A stretch of 64,000 nt of DNA from positions 1,054,001 through 1,118,000 of the forward strand of contig NZ_CP049239.1 of the NCBI RefSeq assembly GCF_015679985.1. Reading direction: 5' to 3'. The notes under the pieces are model-generated. The model worked only from the letters and a program-made list of their open reading frames with translations, searched no databases and was not told the origin of the DNA. Of the stretch, positions 17,933 to 26,799 are shown one piece after another (within the stretch, counting starts at the first letter, position 1; the number at the start of each line of letters is the position of its first letter). A program made the translations under genes and the position numbers. Source of the DNA: Campylobacter concisus. GTDB taxonomy: Bacteria; Campylobacterota; Campylobacteria; Campylobacterales; Campylobacteraceae.

Positions 17933-18790
17933 ATGACAGGGCAAATTTTTAAAGGCGCGATATATCTTTTCACACTTTTATCCGCCATGCTTTTGCTTTT
18001 GCTTGTGGGATTTTTACTGATAAATTCCACGAGTTTCTTTGCAGAAGTAAGCCTTTTTGACTTCTTACTAAACGGCGACTGGGACGTTAGCACAGAGCCT
18101 TTTAGCTTTGGGCTGTTTAATATCCTAATCGCAAATTTCGTAGTTGCGTTTTTAGCTTGCATATTTTCATTTTCTATCTCACTTGGCGTTACTATATTTA
18201 TATGCTTTTTTACGAGCGCCTGGCTTAAACACGTGCTAGACTGGATGATACGGATACTAGCTGGCATACCCTCTATCATCTATGGATTTTTCGCGCTTTA
18301 CACGGTTGTAAAAATTATAGAGTCAGGGCTAAAAATGTCTGCTGGCGAGTCAGTCTTGGCAGCTAGTCTCATCCTTAGCGTCATGATACTGCCCTTTTTT
18401 ACCTCGCATTTGCTTCAAAGTGTTGATCTGCTAAAACAAAATTTCAAAACAAACTCAGATGCGCTTAGCGTAAGCACTGGATATTTTATAAGAAAAATCA
18501 TTTTTAGAAAATCTATAAAAGCTAGCATTTCAGGCTTTATACTCGCATTTTCAAGGGCAGCTGGCGAGACAATGGCTGTGATGATGGTCATAGGCAACAC
18601 CCCGCTTTTTCCGCACCTACTCTCAAAAGCTCAGACCATACCATCTCTAATAGCCCTTGAAATGGGCATGAGCGAGGCTGGCAGCCTGCACTATCACGCT
18701 CTTATTGCAAGCGGATTTGTCCTGCTTGTTTTTATATTTTTGCTAAATATCTTTATCTTTAAATTTGAGAAAAACAATGAACGCTTTTAA
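17933..18790 (+). CDS. pstC: Phosphate ABC transporter permease PstC
   Basis: A 285-residue inner-membrane protein with six helices. The ABC permease EAA loop is visible as SVSTGYFIRKIIFRKSIKASISGFI near residues 180-204, followed by AFSRAAGETMAVMMVIGN, the PstC/PstA-type motif. It forms the membrane channel with PstA. It starts 4 nt after pstS and overlaps the pstA start by 14 nt, as expected for subunits made in equal amounts. Confidence 0.9.
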   Translation: MTGQIFKGAIYLFTLLSAMLLLLLVGFLLINSTSFFAEVSLFDFLLNGDWDVSTEPFSFGLFNILIANFVVAFLACIFSFSISLGVTIFICFFTSAWLKHVLDWMIRILAGIPSIIYGFFALYTVVKIIESGLKMSAGESVLAASLILSVMILPFFTSHLLQSVDLLKQNFKTNSDALSVSTGYFIRKIIFRKSIKASISGFILAFSRAAGETMAVMMVIGNTPLFPHLLSKAQTIPSLIALEMGMSEAGSLHYHALIASGFVLLVFIFLLNIFIFKFEKNNERF

Positions 18791-19637
18791 AGATCATCTA
18801 GTCAAATTTTATGCCTATCTTTGCGTATTTATAGTGGTTGCGATGATATTTTGGATATTTTATTTCATCTTCGCAAATGGCATCTCTCAGATAAATTTAG
18901 ACTTTCTGACTAAAAATCCGCAAGGTTTAAATTTAGGTGAGAGTGGTGGCATAAGAGACGCTATCATAGGCTCATTTTTGCTGATGATACTATCTATGAT
19001 ATTTTCTGCACTTCTTGGCGTTAGCTGCGCCATTTATAGGCAAATTTACTGCACCTCTGGCACGATCAAGCTTGGGCTTAAATTTATCATCCAAACGATG
19101 GCTTCTATTCCTTCTATCTTGCTTGGGATGTTTGTTTATGGGCTTTTTATCGTTAGTCTTGATATCCCTAAAAGCCTACTAACAGCTAGTATTACGCTTG
19201 CTTTGATGGTCTTTCTATTTGTTGAAGTAAGCGTTGAAAAGGTGATCTCGCAGATCGATGAAAAAAAGATGTTAAGAGATAGCTTCGCGCTTGGTGTTGA
19301 TAAAAATTTCATGGCTAGAAAGCTGGTTTTGCCAGCTATTAGAAAAAATATAATATCTATTTTAATACTTGCTGGCAGCTACGCCATAGGGGCTACCGCA
19401 CCGCTACTTTTAACTGGAGTCGTCTTCATGGCAAAGGCCGAAGGCCTGCTCTCGCCAGTTATGGCACTGCCTTTTCATCTGCACATGCTACTAAGCCAGT
19501 CAGTCGCAACGCAAAATGCCTACGCCACGGCACTCGTGCTCATTTTTATATTGATCATTTTGCATCTGCTTTCAGCCGTAGTTTTATTTGATATAGGAGA
19601 GAAAATTGCCAGATATTTTAAACATAAAAGATCTTAG
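18777..19637 (+). CDS. pstA: Phosphate ABC transporter permease PstA
   Basis: A 286-residue, six-helix permease that pairs with PstC. The start is ATG 18777, within the end of pstC (14-nt overlap). The cytoplasmic EAA-type loop DSFALGVDKNFMARKLVLP lies near residues 163-181, and GSYAIGATAPLLLTGV follows, the PstA equivalent of the PstC RAAGETAP segment. The 3' end overlaps pstB by 32 nt. Confidence 0.88.
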   Translation: MNAFKDHLVKFYAYLCVFIVVAMIFWIFYFIFANGISQINLDFLTKNPQGLNLGESGGIRDAIIGSFLLMILSMIFSALLGVSCAIYRQIYCTSGTIKLGLKFIIQTMASIPSILLGMFVYGLFIVSLDIPKSLLTASITLALMVFLFVEVSVEKVISQIDEKKMLRDSFALGVDKNFMARKLVLPAIRKNIISILILAGSYAIGATAPLLLTGVVFMAKAEGLLSPVMALPFHLHMLLSQSVATQNAYATALVLIFILIILHLLSAVVLFDIGEKIARYFKHKRS

Positions 19638-20271
19638 TATTTTTTATCAAGATAATGAAATTTTAAAAGATCTAAATTTAAGCGTCGCCGAAAACGAGAT
19701 CATCTGCCTAATGGGCAGCTCAGGATGTGGCAAATCGACATTTCTTTCAGCGCTAAATGGCTTTTTAGAGCAAAAGGGCGGCAGATATAACGGAGAGATC
19801 CTATTTAAAGGTGAAAATATTAAAATTAAGGGCGAAATTTGGCTAAGACGAAAGCTAGCCATACTCTTTCAAGACGCCACACTCTTTCCCTTTAGTGTAG
19901 AAAGAAATTTGACCTATGCGATGGAATTTTATGAAGGCAGCATAAAAGATAAGCAAAAAAGAGTAGAAGAGCTCTTAAAAAGCGTAAATTTACTGGGCGA
20001 AATAAACTACCTAGATATGCCAGCTAGCAAGCTCTCTGGCGGTCAAAAGCAAAGACTTTGTATCGCAAGGATGCTAACTACAAAACCTGAAGTGCTCATG
20101 CTTGACGAGCCTTGCTCATCGCTTGATATGAAAAATATTTTGATCGTAGAGGAGCTTTTAAAAAGCTTGTCGCAAAGATACACCATCATCATCACCACGC
20201 ACAATGAAGAGCAGGCAAAAAGGCTTGGCGGCAGGATAGTCCGCATAGTGGATAAGAAATTTACATTTTAA
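19606..20271 (+). CDS. pstB: Phosphate ABC transporter ATPase PstB (divergent)
   Basis: A 221-residue ATPase, shorter than the usual ~250-residue PstB. Walker A GSSGCGKST is at about 37-45, the signature LSGGQKQRL near 143-151, Walker B VLMLDEPCSSLD near 161-172 and the switch histidine in ITTHNEEQA. The stretch FLSALNGFLEQKGGRYNGEI after Walker A resembles the PstB-specific insertion. Translation begins at TTG 19606 inside pstA. It lacks the usual PstB C-terminal tail, so it is a diverged member. No phoU follows; the operon ends here. Confidence 0.8.
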   Translation: MPDILNIKDLSIFYQDNEILKDLNLSVAENEIICLMGSSGCGKSTFLSALNGFLEQKGGRYNGEILFKGENIKIKGEIWLRRKLAILFQDATLFPFSVERNLTYAMEFYEGSIKDKQKRVEELLKSVNLLGEINYLDMPASKLSGGQKQRLCIARMLTTKPEVLMLDEPCSSLDMKNILIVEELLKSLSQRYTIIITTHNEEQAKRLGGRIVRIVDKKFTF

Positions 20272-20274
20272 AAG

Positions 20275-20291
20275 AGCTAGAAATTCTAGCT
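20275..20291. terminator. Possible bidirectional terminator between pstB and aguB
   Basis: AGCTAGAA-A-TTCTAGCT is a near-perfect palindrome (8-bp arms) between two convergent stop codons, with A/T-rich flanks on both sides. The 26-nt convergent spacer contains nothing else. The loop is very short, so the top base pairs would be open. Confidence 0.45.
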
Positions 20292-20297
20292 GCAAAT

Positions 20298-21170
20298 TTA
20301 GTCGATAAATCTTTTTGTGATATTTACGTAGGCATCGATCCTGCGGTCTCTTAAAAATGGCCAAATTCTGCGGACTTCTTCACTTCTTTTCATATCTATT
20401 TCAACGATCTTGCAAAGCTCATCTGTGATATTTGCGCGGAAAAGCTGCTCGCCTTGTGGCCCAAAGACAAAACTATTTCCCCAAAATTTGATCCCATCCA
20501 TCACGCCGCTATCATCCTTTTCAAAGCCCACGCGATTTACTGCGACCACTGGCAGGCCATTTGCCACGCTGTGGCCTCTTTGCACTGCCACCCACGCTTC
20601 AAGCTGTCTTGATTTTTCATCGTCACTATCGCCCTCAAACCAGCCAATAGCCGTTGGATAGATAAGAATTTTTGCCCCTTTTAGCGCCATGAGCCTTGCC
20701 GCCTCTGGATACCACTGATCCCAACAGACCAAAACTCCAAGCTTACCAAGGCTAGTTTCGATCGGCTCAAAGCCGATATCGCCAGGCGTGAAGTAAAATT
20801 TCTCATAAAATCCAGGGTCATCAGGGATGTGCATTTTTCGGTATTTGCCAGCCACGCTGCCATCACGCTCGAAGACAAAGGCGGTGTTGTGATAAAGTCC
20901 GTCAGCTCTCTTTTCAAAAAGCGAAGTGACTAAAACCACGCCATTTTCTTTTGCTACCCTGCCCCAAAAAGCGACATCTTCTTGCCACTCATTTGCATGA
21001 TCAAAGAAATTTGTATCCTCGCTTTGGCAAAAGTACCGCGTCTGGTGCAGCTCTTGGCAGACGACTAGATCAGCACCTCCTTTTTTTGCCTCGGCAATTA
21101 GCTCAAGTGTCTTTGCGATAGTCGCCTCTTTTGTGCCTTTAAATTCTTGTTGAAGTAGTGCTACTTTCAT
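20298..21170 (-). CDS. aguB: N-carbamoylputrescine amidase
   Basis: A 290-residue carbon-nitrogen hydrolase. The Glu-Lys-Cys catalytic triad is visible: Glu-40 in VVCQELHQTRYF, Lys-112 in YRKMHIPDDPG, Cys-149 in LVCWDQWYPE. The motifs HQTRYFCQ and WDQWYPEAARL are those of the N-carbamoylputrescine branch. The enzyme splits N-carbamoylputrescine to putrescine, CO2 and ammonia in the cytoplasm, the last step from agmatine. The agmatine deiminase that makes its substrate is two genes upstream in the same operon, which supports the assignment. Confidence 0.93.
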   Translation of the reverse strand: MKVALLQQEFKGTKEATIAKTLELIAEAKKGGADLVVCQELHQTRYFCQSEDTNFFDHANEWQEDVAFWGRVAKENGVVLVTSLFEKRADGLYHNTAFVFERDGSVAGKYRKMHIPDDPGFYEKFYFTPGDIGFEPIETSLGKLGVLVCWDQWYPEAARLMALKGAKILIYPTAIGWFEGDSDDEKSRQLEAWVAVQRGHSVANGLPVVAVNRVGFEKDDSGVMDGIKFWGNSFVFGPQGEQLFRANITDELCKIVEIDMKRSEEVRRIWPFLRDRRIDAYVNITKRFID

Positions 21171-21171
21171 C

Positions 21172-22098
21172 TCATTTCCCTTCTTTGTCGTTATATGGGT
21201 CTAAATGCGTGGTTATCTGCCACGAATAATCCCTAAATTTCTCTCTTACCTCAGCTTCAAGCGAGTCGGCCACCTCGTGCGCATCGTAAAGCGAGATATC
21301 TTTGTCAAAAACTAAATGCAGCGTTAAAAATATGGTATTTGCGCTCTGTCTTGTGTTTAAGTAGTGAAAGTCTAAAATTCTCTGCTTTGCCTTTATCATC
21401 TTGATGATCTCATCTGTGACTTCAGGGCTTGCTGCGTGATCTAGCAAGATGCCAAAGGCGTCTTTACCTAAATTTATAGCGCTTTGAGCGATGTAGCCGC
21501 TTATCACGATGCCAAAGATCGCATCTATCATCACAAATCCGCTAAATTTAATGATAAGTAGCGAGATGATGACTGCTAGGTTACTAAAAAGGTCGATCTT
21601 ATAGTGTAGTGCGTCTGCTTTTATGATAAGATTGCCACTTTTTTTAGAAATTTGGTTTAAAAATAGCACCAAACATAACGTCACAACTACCGAAAAAACC
21701 ATCACACCAAGGCTTAAGCCAAGGTCTATCTCTAAATTTGGCTCGCTAAATTTTTTAATACTCTCATAAAAAATATATCCAGCAGCCACAACGATGATGA
21801 CGCACTCAAATAGCGCTGCTAACGCCTCTAGCTTTGTGTAGCCAAAGTTAAATCTCTCATCGGCTTGCTTTCTTGACTTTCTAAGCGCAAATAAATTTAA
21901 AAGTGAGACAATAAAATCAAGCATCGAGTCTATCGCCGAGCCAAGCACAGCGACCGAGCCACTAAAAAGCCCAGCTGTAAATTTCACAAGTGCTAGCAAA
22001 AAGGCGCAAGCTCCAGCTGCGATAACTGCCTTGTTTTCGCCCTGCGTGCACTCCTGCTTATTTATGCGGTTAAACTCATAATCAAACGGACTTGACAA
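21172..22098 (-). CDS. Cation diffusion facilitator metal exporter (FieF-like)
   Basis: A 308-residue protein with six helices and a C-terminal cytoplasmic metal-binding domain. The transport site is FieF-like: Asp-57 and Asp-61 in helix 2 (AIDSMLDF) and His-165 and Asp-169 in helix 5 (ALHYKIDLF). The family exports Zn2+, Fe2+, Mn2+ or related ions with proton exchange. It lies between aguA and aguB with gaps of 2 and 1 nt, so it is made together with the putrescine genes. Metal specificity cannot be decided, although the D-D/H-D set is typical of Zn/Fe exporters. Confidence 0.9.
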   Translation of the reverse strand: MSSPFDYEFNRINKQECTQGENKAVIAAGACAFLLALVKFTAGLFSGSVAVLGSAIDSMLDFIVSLLNLFALRKSRKQADERFNFGYTKLEALAALFECVIIVVAAGYIFYESIKKFSEPNLEIDLGLSLGVMVFSVVVTLCLVLFLNQISKKSGNLIIKADALHYKIDLFSNLAVIISLLIIKFSGFVMIDAIFGIVISGYIAQSAINLGKDAFGILLDHAASPEVTDEIIKMIKAKQRILDFHYLNTRQSANTIFLTLHLVFDKDISLYDAHEVADSLEAEVREKFRDYSWQITTHLDPYNDKEGK

Positions 22099-22100
22099 GA

Positions 22101-23069
22101 CTAAGACCTTTTATATCTATTTTGGCTTGAGCAGTGAAGCGAGCCATTTTGACGCACAAAAACTAGCGAATTTACACCGATGATCTTTCTATCTGGCAGT
22201 GCCTTGGCTAGTAAATTTAGCACTTTTTCGTCGTTTTCGTCGTTATATGTTGGCACGATCAAGGCACCATTTATAAAGATGAAGTTTGCATAGGTGCAGC
22301 CAAGCCTTTTGCCCTCATAAAATTTAGGCTTAGGAAGCGGCAGAGCAAGTAGCTTAAAGCCAGTTTTTTTAAGCTCATCTTCCATCATTTTAAGCTCATC
22401 AAAGTGCTCATCGCTCTTGTCATCGCAAGCTACGTAAGCGATAGTATCAGGCGTGATAAAACGCGCTAAAGTGTCAATGTGACTATCTGTGTCATCGCCC
22501 TTTATAAAGCCATCTTCAAGCCAGATGATACGCTTTAGACCAAACAAACTCTTTAGCTTCTCCTCGATCTGCTCTTTGCTAAGTGCCTTGTTTCTATTTT
22601 CATTTAGCAAGCATTTTGAGGTGGTTAAAAGTACGCCATCTCCGTTAAACTCGATGCTCCCGCCCTCTAGTATCATATCAACTTGCTCAAGATTGGTCTT
22701 GTAAATTTTAGCTAGCTCCAAATTTATCGCATCATCTTTTGAACTCTTAAATTTACCGCCCCAAGCGTTAAATTTAAAGTCATAACTCTTTACGCCATCT
22801 TCAGCACAAACGTCGATCATACCGTAGTCTCTGATCCAAGTATCATCAGTATCAAGCTTAACAAACTCAACATTTTTAAATTTCTTAAACCTAGAAAAAT
22901 TTGCCTCATCAGGGCAGATGAGCACCACCTTTTCAAAGGGCGTAATAGCAGCCACTAGCTCCTCATAGCCGGCTAAAATCTCCTCTAAATAAGGTTCCCA
23001 GTCGCTCTTACTATGTGGCAGCGATAAAAACAAAAGCTCCTGCTCTTCCCACTCTGCGTAAGCTCTCAC
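22101..23069 (-). CDS. aguA: Agmatine deiminase
   Basis: A 322-residue member of the agmatine deiminase/peptidyl-arginine deiminase fold. Catalytic segments are present: DTDDTWIRDYGMI near 72-84, LEGGSIEFNGDG near 133-144, GDDTDSHIDTLARFI near 190-204 and the nucleophile Cys-313 in GSLHCSSQNR. It converts agmatine to N-carbamoylputrescine and ammonia. It is a little shorter than many AguA proteins (340-370). Translation starts at GTG 23069, overlapping the previous stop (GTGA). With aguB in the same operon, the pair forms a complete agmatine-to-putrescine route; agmatine itself would come from arginine decarboxylase or the host. Confidence 0.93.
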   Translation of the reverse strand: MRAYAEWEEQELLFLSLPHSKSDWEPYLEEILAGYEELVAAITPFEKVVLICPDEANFSRFKKFKNVEFVKLDTDDTWIRDYGMIDVCAEDGVKSYDFKFNAWGGKFKSSKDDAINLELAKIYKTNLEQVDMILEGGSIEFNGDGVLLTTSKCLLNENRNKALSKEQIEEKLKSLFGLKRIIWLEDGFIKGDDTDSHIDTLARFITPDTIAYVACDDKSDEHFDELKMMEDELKKTGFKLLALPLPKPKFYEGKRLGCTYANFIFINGALIVPTYNDENDEKVLNLLAKALPDRKIIGVNSLVFVRQNGSLHCSSQNRYKRS

Positions 23070-23311
23070 GCTCTCTCCTTATAAATTTTATAAATTCCAT
23101 AAATCGTAATGATTATCCAAAAGACCTCTATCAAAAATGAACCGAGGTTAAAGTGCACAAAAAGTGAGATGATAAGTAGCACCGCACCTGCTAAATTTAT
23201 TATCTGATAGGCTAGATCGCGGCTATTTAGGCGGCCGATCTGAAGTAAAAAGTAGCCCAACACGATGCAAATCATCCCTAAAAAGCCAATGATCTGAAAA
23301 AGATCGATCAA
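23066..23311 (-). CDS. Small CBU_0592-like membrane protein
   Basis: An 81-residue protein with three hydrophobic stretches (about 5-22, 36-52 and 55-75). The order of helices and the motif GYFLLQIGRLNSRDLAYQIIN closely match small membrane proteins of the CBU_0592 type found in many Proteobacteria; no function is known. It is the first gene of the agmatine operon and overlaps aguA by 4 nt, so a role in polyamine-related transport can be imagined but not shown. Confidence 0.7.
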   Translation of the reverse strand: MIDLFQIIGFLGMICIVLGYFLLQIGRLNSRDLAYQIINLAGAVLLIISLFVHFNLGSFLIEVFWIIITIYGIYKIYKERA

Positions 23312-23377
23312 ATTTTATCCTTTTTGTAAGCTTAAATTTAAGGCAAGATCATATCTAATTAGTTTTAAATTTATGAT

Positions 23378-23383
23378 TATAAG
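23378..23383 (+). promoter_or_regulatory. Possible -10 box of the amino-acid ABC operon
   Basis: TATAAG (with overlapping GATAAAAT just after) lies 39 nt before the ATG of the first permease gene in the A/T-rich divergent spacer. The assignment is tentative because the region has several similar sites. Confidence 0.35.
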
Positions 23384-23421
23384 ATAAAATAACTCCATTT
23401 TTCAGATTGGATTAAAGTTTT

Positions 23422-24075
23422 ATGGATTTTGAGTTTATTGAGAAATTTTATCCGCTTTATGTTAAGGCCGGAGTGCTTACCTGTGAGATCGCCTTTTTAG
23501 GGATCGTTTTTTCTATTTTGATCGGTATTTTTTGTATGGCTGTGAAATTTTACAAGCTAAAATTTCTATCAAAAGTAATTGACTGCTACGTCGAGCTCTC
23601 AAGAAATACGCCACTTCTTATACAGCTTTTCTTTTTATATTATGGCTTGCCAAAGCTTGGAGTGTCGATGAGCGGCTTTGCCTGTGCGGTTGCGGGACTT
23701 AGCTTTCTTGGTGGTAGCTATATGAGTGAGAGCTTTAGGCTTGGCTTTGAGGCGGTTAGAAAGTCGCAGATAGAAGCGGGACTTAGCATCGCACTTAGCA
23801 AAAATCAGCTGCTAAGATATGTTATCTTGCCTCAAGCATTTAGCGTAGCGGTGCCAAGTATTAGTGCAAATATTATCTTTTTACTAAAAGAGACAAGCAT
23901 CGTTAGTATCGTGGCACTCGCCGATCTAGTTTACGTCGCAAAGGATCTTATCGGGCTTTACTACAAAACAGATGAAGCGCTTTTTATGCTAGTAATTAGC
24001 TATCTCATCATCATCTTGCCAGTCTCGCTGGTGCTTAGCTATGTCGAAAAAAGGGTGAGAAATGCAAGGAGTTAG
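23422..24075 (+). CDS. Polar amino-acid ABC transporter permease 1
   Basis: A 217-residue HisM/GlnP-type permease with five helices. SRNTPLLIQLFFLYYGLPKLG near residues 60-80 is the N-terminal family motif and the EAA loop is EAGLSIALSKNQLLRYVILPQA near 117-138. The partner permease starts 14 nt before its stop, and the ATPase and binding-protein genes follow. The set resembles the C. jejuni cysteine uptake system built around CjaA. Confidence 0.9.
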   Translation: MDFEFIEKFYPLYVKAGVLTCEIAFLGIVFSILIGIFCMAVKFYKLKFLSKVIDCYVELSRNTPLLIQLFFLYYGLPKLGVSMSGFACAVAGLSFLGGSYMSESFRLGFEAVRKSQIEAGLSIALSKNQLLRYVILPQAFSVAVPSISANIIFLLKETSIVSIVALADLVYVAKDLIGLYYKTDEALFMLVISYLIIILPVSLVLSYVEKRVRNARS

Positions 24076-24730
24076 TATATTATTTGATACACAAAATTTA
24101 CTAAGGCTCTTTGAAGGTCTAGTCATTAGCACAGAAATTTCATTTATCTCTATTTTTATCTCTATAATCGGCGGCTTAGTGCTTGGCGTGCTTATGAGCA
24201 TGAAAAACAAATTTATCTATTTTATTTTAAAAATTTGCCTAGAAATCGTTCGCATAATGCCTCAGATCGTTTGGCTATTTTTATTTTATTTTGGTGTCAG
24301 TAAGGCGTTTGATATTCACATTTCAGCATTTACAGCCTCACTCATCGTCTTTAGCTTGTGGGGAATTTTTGAAATGATGGACATCGTGCGTGGCGCAATA
24401 ACATCAATACCAAAACATCAATTTGAATCAGCCGCATCGCTTGGACTTAGTAAATTTCAAATTTACTCTCACGTCATCATCCCACTTGCCACAAGAAGGC
24501 TAGTTCCTGGAGCTGTAAATTTACTAAGCCGTATGATAAAAACGACCTCTATAGTCGTACTAATCGGCGTTGTAGAGGTAGTCAAGGTCGGTCAGCAGAT
24601 CATTGAGCGAAATGTATTTACAAATCCTATGGCGCCATTTTGGATATACGCGCTCATATTCTTTTTATATTTTGCGATCTGCTATCCAGTCTCAAAATTA
24701 TCAAAAAAACTAGAAGAAAAATGGAGCTAA
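24062..24730 (+). CDS. Polar amino-acid ABC transporter permease 2
   Basis: A 222-residue partner of the previous permease. Its motif VRIMPQIVWLFLFYFGVSKAF near 62-82 is a variant of the R-x-x-P family segment, and the EAA loop is ESAASLGLSKFQIYSHVIIPLA near 122-143. Two different permeases per transporter mean a heterodimeric channel. It overlaps the first permease by 14 nt and ends 1 nt before the ATPase gene. Confidence 0.9.
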   Translation: MQGVSILFDTQNLLRLFEGLVISTEISFISIFISIIGGLVLGVLMSMKNKFIYFILKICLEIVRIMPQIVWLFLFYFGVSKAFDIHISAFTASLIVFSLWGIFEMMDIVRGAITSIPKHQFESAASLGLSKFQIYSHVIIPLATRRLVPGAVNLLSRMIKTTSIVVLIGVVEVVKVGQQIIERNVFTNPMAPFWIYALIFFLYFAICYPVSKLSKKLEEKWS

Positions 24731-24731
24731 A

Positions 24732-25469
24732 ATGAGCGAAAATATCTTGGAACTTAAAAAAATAAATAAATTTTATGGAGAGCTTCACGCCTTAAAAGAT
24801 ATAAATTTAGAGGTAAAAAGCGGTGAAGTGGTCGTACTTCTTGGACCATCAGGCTGTGGCAAGAGCACAACTCTTAGATGTATAAACGGCCTTGAGAGTA
24901 TCGCAAGCGGTGAGATCGTCATAGACGGCGAAGCGATAGATGCTAAATTTAATGATTGGCAAAGGATCCGCCAAAAAGTCGGCATGGTCTTTCAAAGCTA
25001 CGAGCTGTTTGATCATATGAATGTTATAGATAACGTCCTTCTTGGGCCTTTAAAGGTGCAAAAAAGAGATAGGGCCGAGGCCGAAAAGACCGCTGATATG
25101 TGGTTAAGCAAGGTTGGACTGCTTGATAAGAAATTTGCCTATCCAAAGGAGCTAAGTGGCGGCCAAAAGCAGCGCATAGCTATAGTAAGAAGCCTTTGCT
25201 TAAACCCTGAGATCATGCTATTTGACGAGGTTACGGCTGCGCTTGATCCAGAGATCGTTAGAGAAGTGCTTGATGTTATACTAAATTTAGCCAAAGATGG
25301 TATGACGATGCTAATAGTTACCCATGAGATGAGCTTTGCAAGGGCGGTTGCAAATAAGATCGTATTTATGGACGCTGGAGCGATCGTGGAGATCAGCGAA
25401 CCAGAGGAATTTTTTACCAACCCAAAGAGCGACCGCGCGAAGAAATTTCTAAATTTATTCTCGTTTTAG
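24732..25469 (+). CDS. Polar amino-acid ABC transporter ATPase (GlnQ-like)
   Basis: A 245-residue ATPase of normal GlnQ/HisP length. Walker A GPSGCGKSTTLR is at about 37-48, the Q-loop is in VGMVFQSYELFDHM, signature LSGGQKQRIAIVRSL near 138-152, Walker B IMLFDEVTAALDPE near 159-172 and the H-loop THEMSFA near 194-200. One notable change is DEVTAALDPE in place of the common DEPTSALDPE; Campylobacter homologues often have this form. It powers the two permeases just upstream. Confidence 0.94.
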   Translation: MSENILELKKINKFYGELHALKDINLEVKSGEVVVLLGPSGCGKSTTLRCINGLESIASGEIVIDGEAIDAKFNDWQRIRQKVGMVFQSYELFDHMNVIDNVLLGPLKVQKRDRAEAEKTADMWLSKVGLLDKKFAYPKELSGGQKQRIAIVRSLCLNPEIMLFDEVTAALDPEIVREVLDVILNLAKDGMTMLIVTHEMSFARAVANKIVFMDAGAIVEISEPEEFFTNPKSDRAKKFLNLFSF

Positions 25470-25562
25470 AAAAAATAAGAGATAATTTGCCGTTTTTTCA
25501 AAATGCGTTTAGAGCGAAAATTTAACGCTCTTATTTATTTAACTTTTTTACAAGGAGAAAGA

Positions 25563-26423
25563 GTGAGAAAATTTAAATTTTTCTTATTAGCATTAATCGC
25601 TACCGTCTTTCTAACGGGTTGTGGTAATGACAAAGGTGCCGACACGGCAAAAGCTGCTTCAAACGAAGCTGATGCGATCGCAAAGATAAAAGAGCGCGGA
25701 TTTGTAAGAATTGGCGTTTTCAGCGACAAGCCGCCATTTGGCTACGTCGATAAAGACGGCAAAAACCAAGGCTATGATATTTACTTTGCAAAACGTATCG
25801 CAAAAGACCTACTAGGCGATGAGAGCAAGGTAAAATTTGAGTTAGTCGAGGCTGCTGGTAGAGTTGAAGTTTTAGTAGCTGATAAAGTAGATATCACGCT
25901 TGCAAATTTTACAAAAACACCTGAGCGTGCACAAGTTGTTGATTTTGCGCTTCCATACATGAAGGTTTCACTTGGCATCGTAAGCCCTGAAGGTGCAGTG
26001 ATAAAGAGCATCGATGAGCTAAAAGACAAAACCCTAATCGTAAATAAGGGCACAACCGCAGACGCGTTTTTTACAAAAAATTATCCTAACATTAAGCTTG
26101 CAAAATACGACCAAAATACTGAAACATTTGCAGCTTTGGTTGATAAAAGAGGTGCTGCACTAGCGCATGATAACGCCCTACTTTTTGCCTGGGCGAAAGA
26201 GACTCCAGGTTTTGTTGTAGGCGTTGAAGCACTTGGTGATGTGGATGTAATAGCACCAGCTGTTAAAAAAGGCAACAAAGTTTTACTTGACTGGCTAAAC
26301 AACGAGATCATTGAGTTAGGCAAAGAAAATTTCTTCCACAAAGACTATGATGCTACACTAAAACCGATCTATGGTGATAGCGTCAATCCAGAATCACTTG
26401 TCGTTGAAGGCGGCAAACTTTAA
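25563..26423 (+). CDS. cjaA: Cysteine-type ABC transporter binding lipoprotein (CjaA-like)
   Basis: A 286-residue lipoprotein. GTG 25563 is taken as the start because AAGGAG lies 5 nt upstream and a signal peptide ending in the lipobox LTGC begins there (Cys near residue 18). The mature protein follows C. jejuni CjaA closely in memory: RIGVFSDKPPFGYVD, GYDIYFAKRIAKDL, VDITLANFTKTPERA and LIVNKGTTADAFFTKNYPN. CjaA is a surface-exposed, immunogenic lipoprotein that binds cysteine. The gene is last in the operon, 93 nt after the ATPase, and ends in a strong terminator. Confidence 0.88.
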   Translation: MRKFKFFLLALIATVFLTGCGNDKGADTAKAASNEADAIAKIKERGFVRIGVFSDKPPFGYVDKDGKNQGYDIYFAKRIAKDLLGDESKVKFELVEAAGRVEVLVADKVDITLANFTKTPERAQVVDFALPYMKVSLGIVSPEGAVIKSIDELKDKTLIVNKGTTADAFFTKNYPNIKLAKYDQNTETFAALVDKRGAALAHDNALLFAWAKETPGFVVGVEALGDVDVIAPAVKKGNKVLLDWLNNEIIELGKENFFHKDYDATLKPIYGDSVNPESLVVEGGKL

Positions 26424-26431
26424 AAAATTTA

Positions 26432-26466
26432 ATGGCGTAAATCTTTACGCCATCTCTCTTTTTTTT
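26432..26466 (+). terminator. Rho-independent terminator of the cjaA operon
   Basis: A perfect 10-bp stem (ATGGCGTAAA / TTTACGCCAT) with the top two pairs likely open, followed within 6 nt by eight T residues. It starts 8 nt after the stop codon. Confidence 0.88.
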
Positions 26467-26799
26467 AAATTTAACAAATACGTTTGTAAAAATTTTTTGC
26501 CGGTAGGTTACACTGCATAAAATCCATAAAGGCTGATATTTTGCATACCTGAACAGCAAGCTAGTAGGCGAGCTCCTTGTAATAATGAGCTATTTTTAAA
26601 AAAGAATGCCAACAATAGATAGGCTACTTGTGGATTTAAATTGCATTATCCGCATGAACATTCAAAAAGGCTAAGGTGCATGTATTTTATAAATTTAAAT
26701 TCTAGATAATATGTATATAGAGCCCACAAAAAAAGAAACCCACGAAAGCTAGGCGAGAAAGATACAACTTAGTTTTTAAATATTTAAATAAAATTCTAA

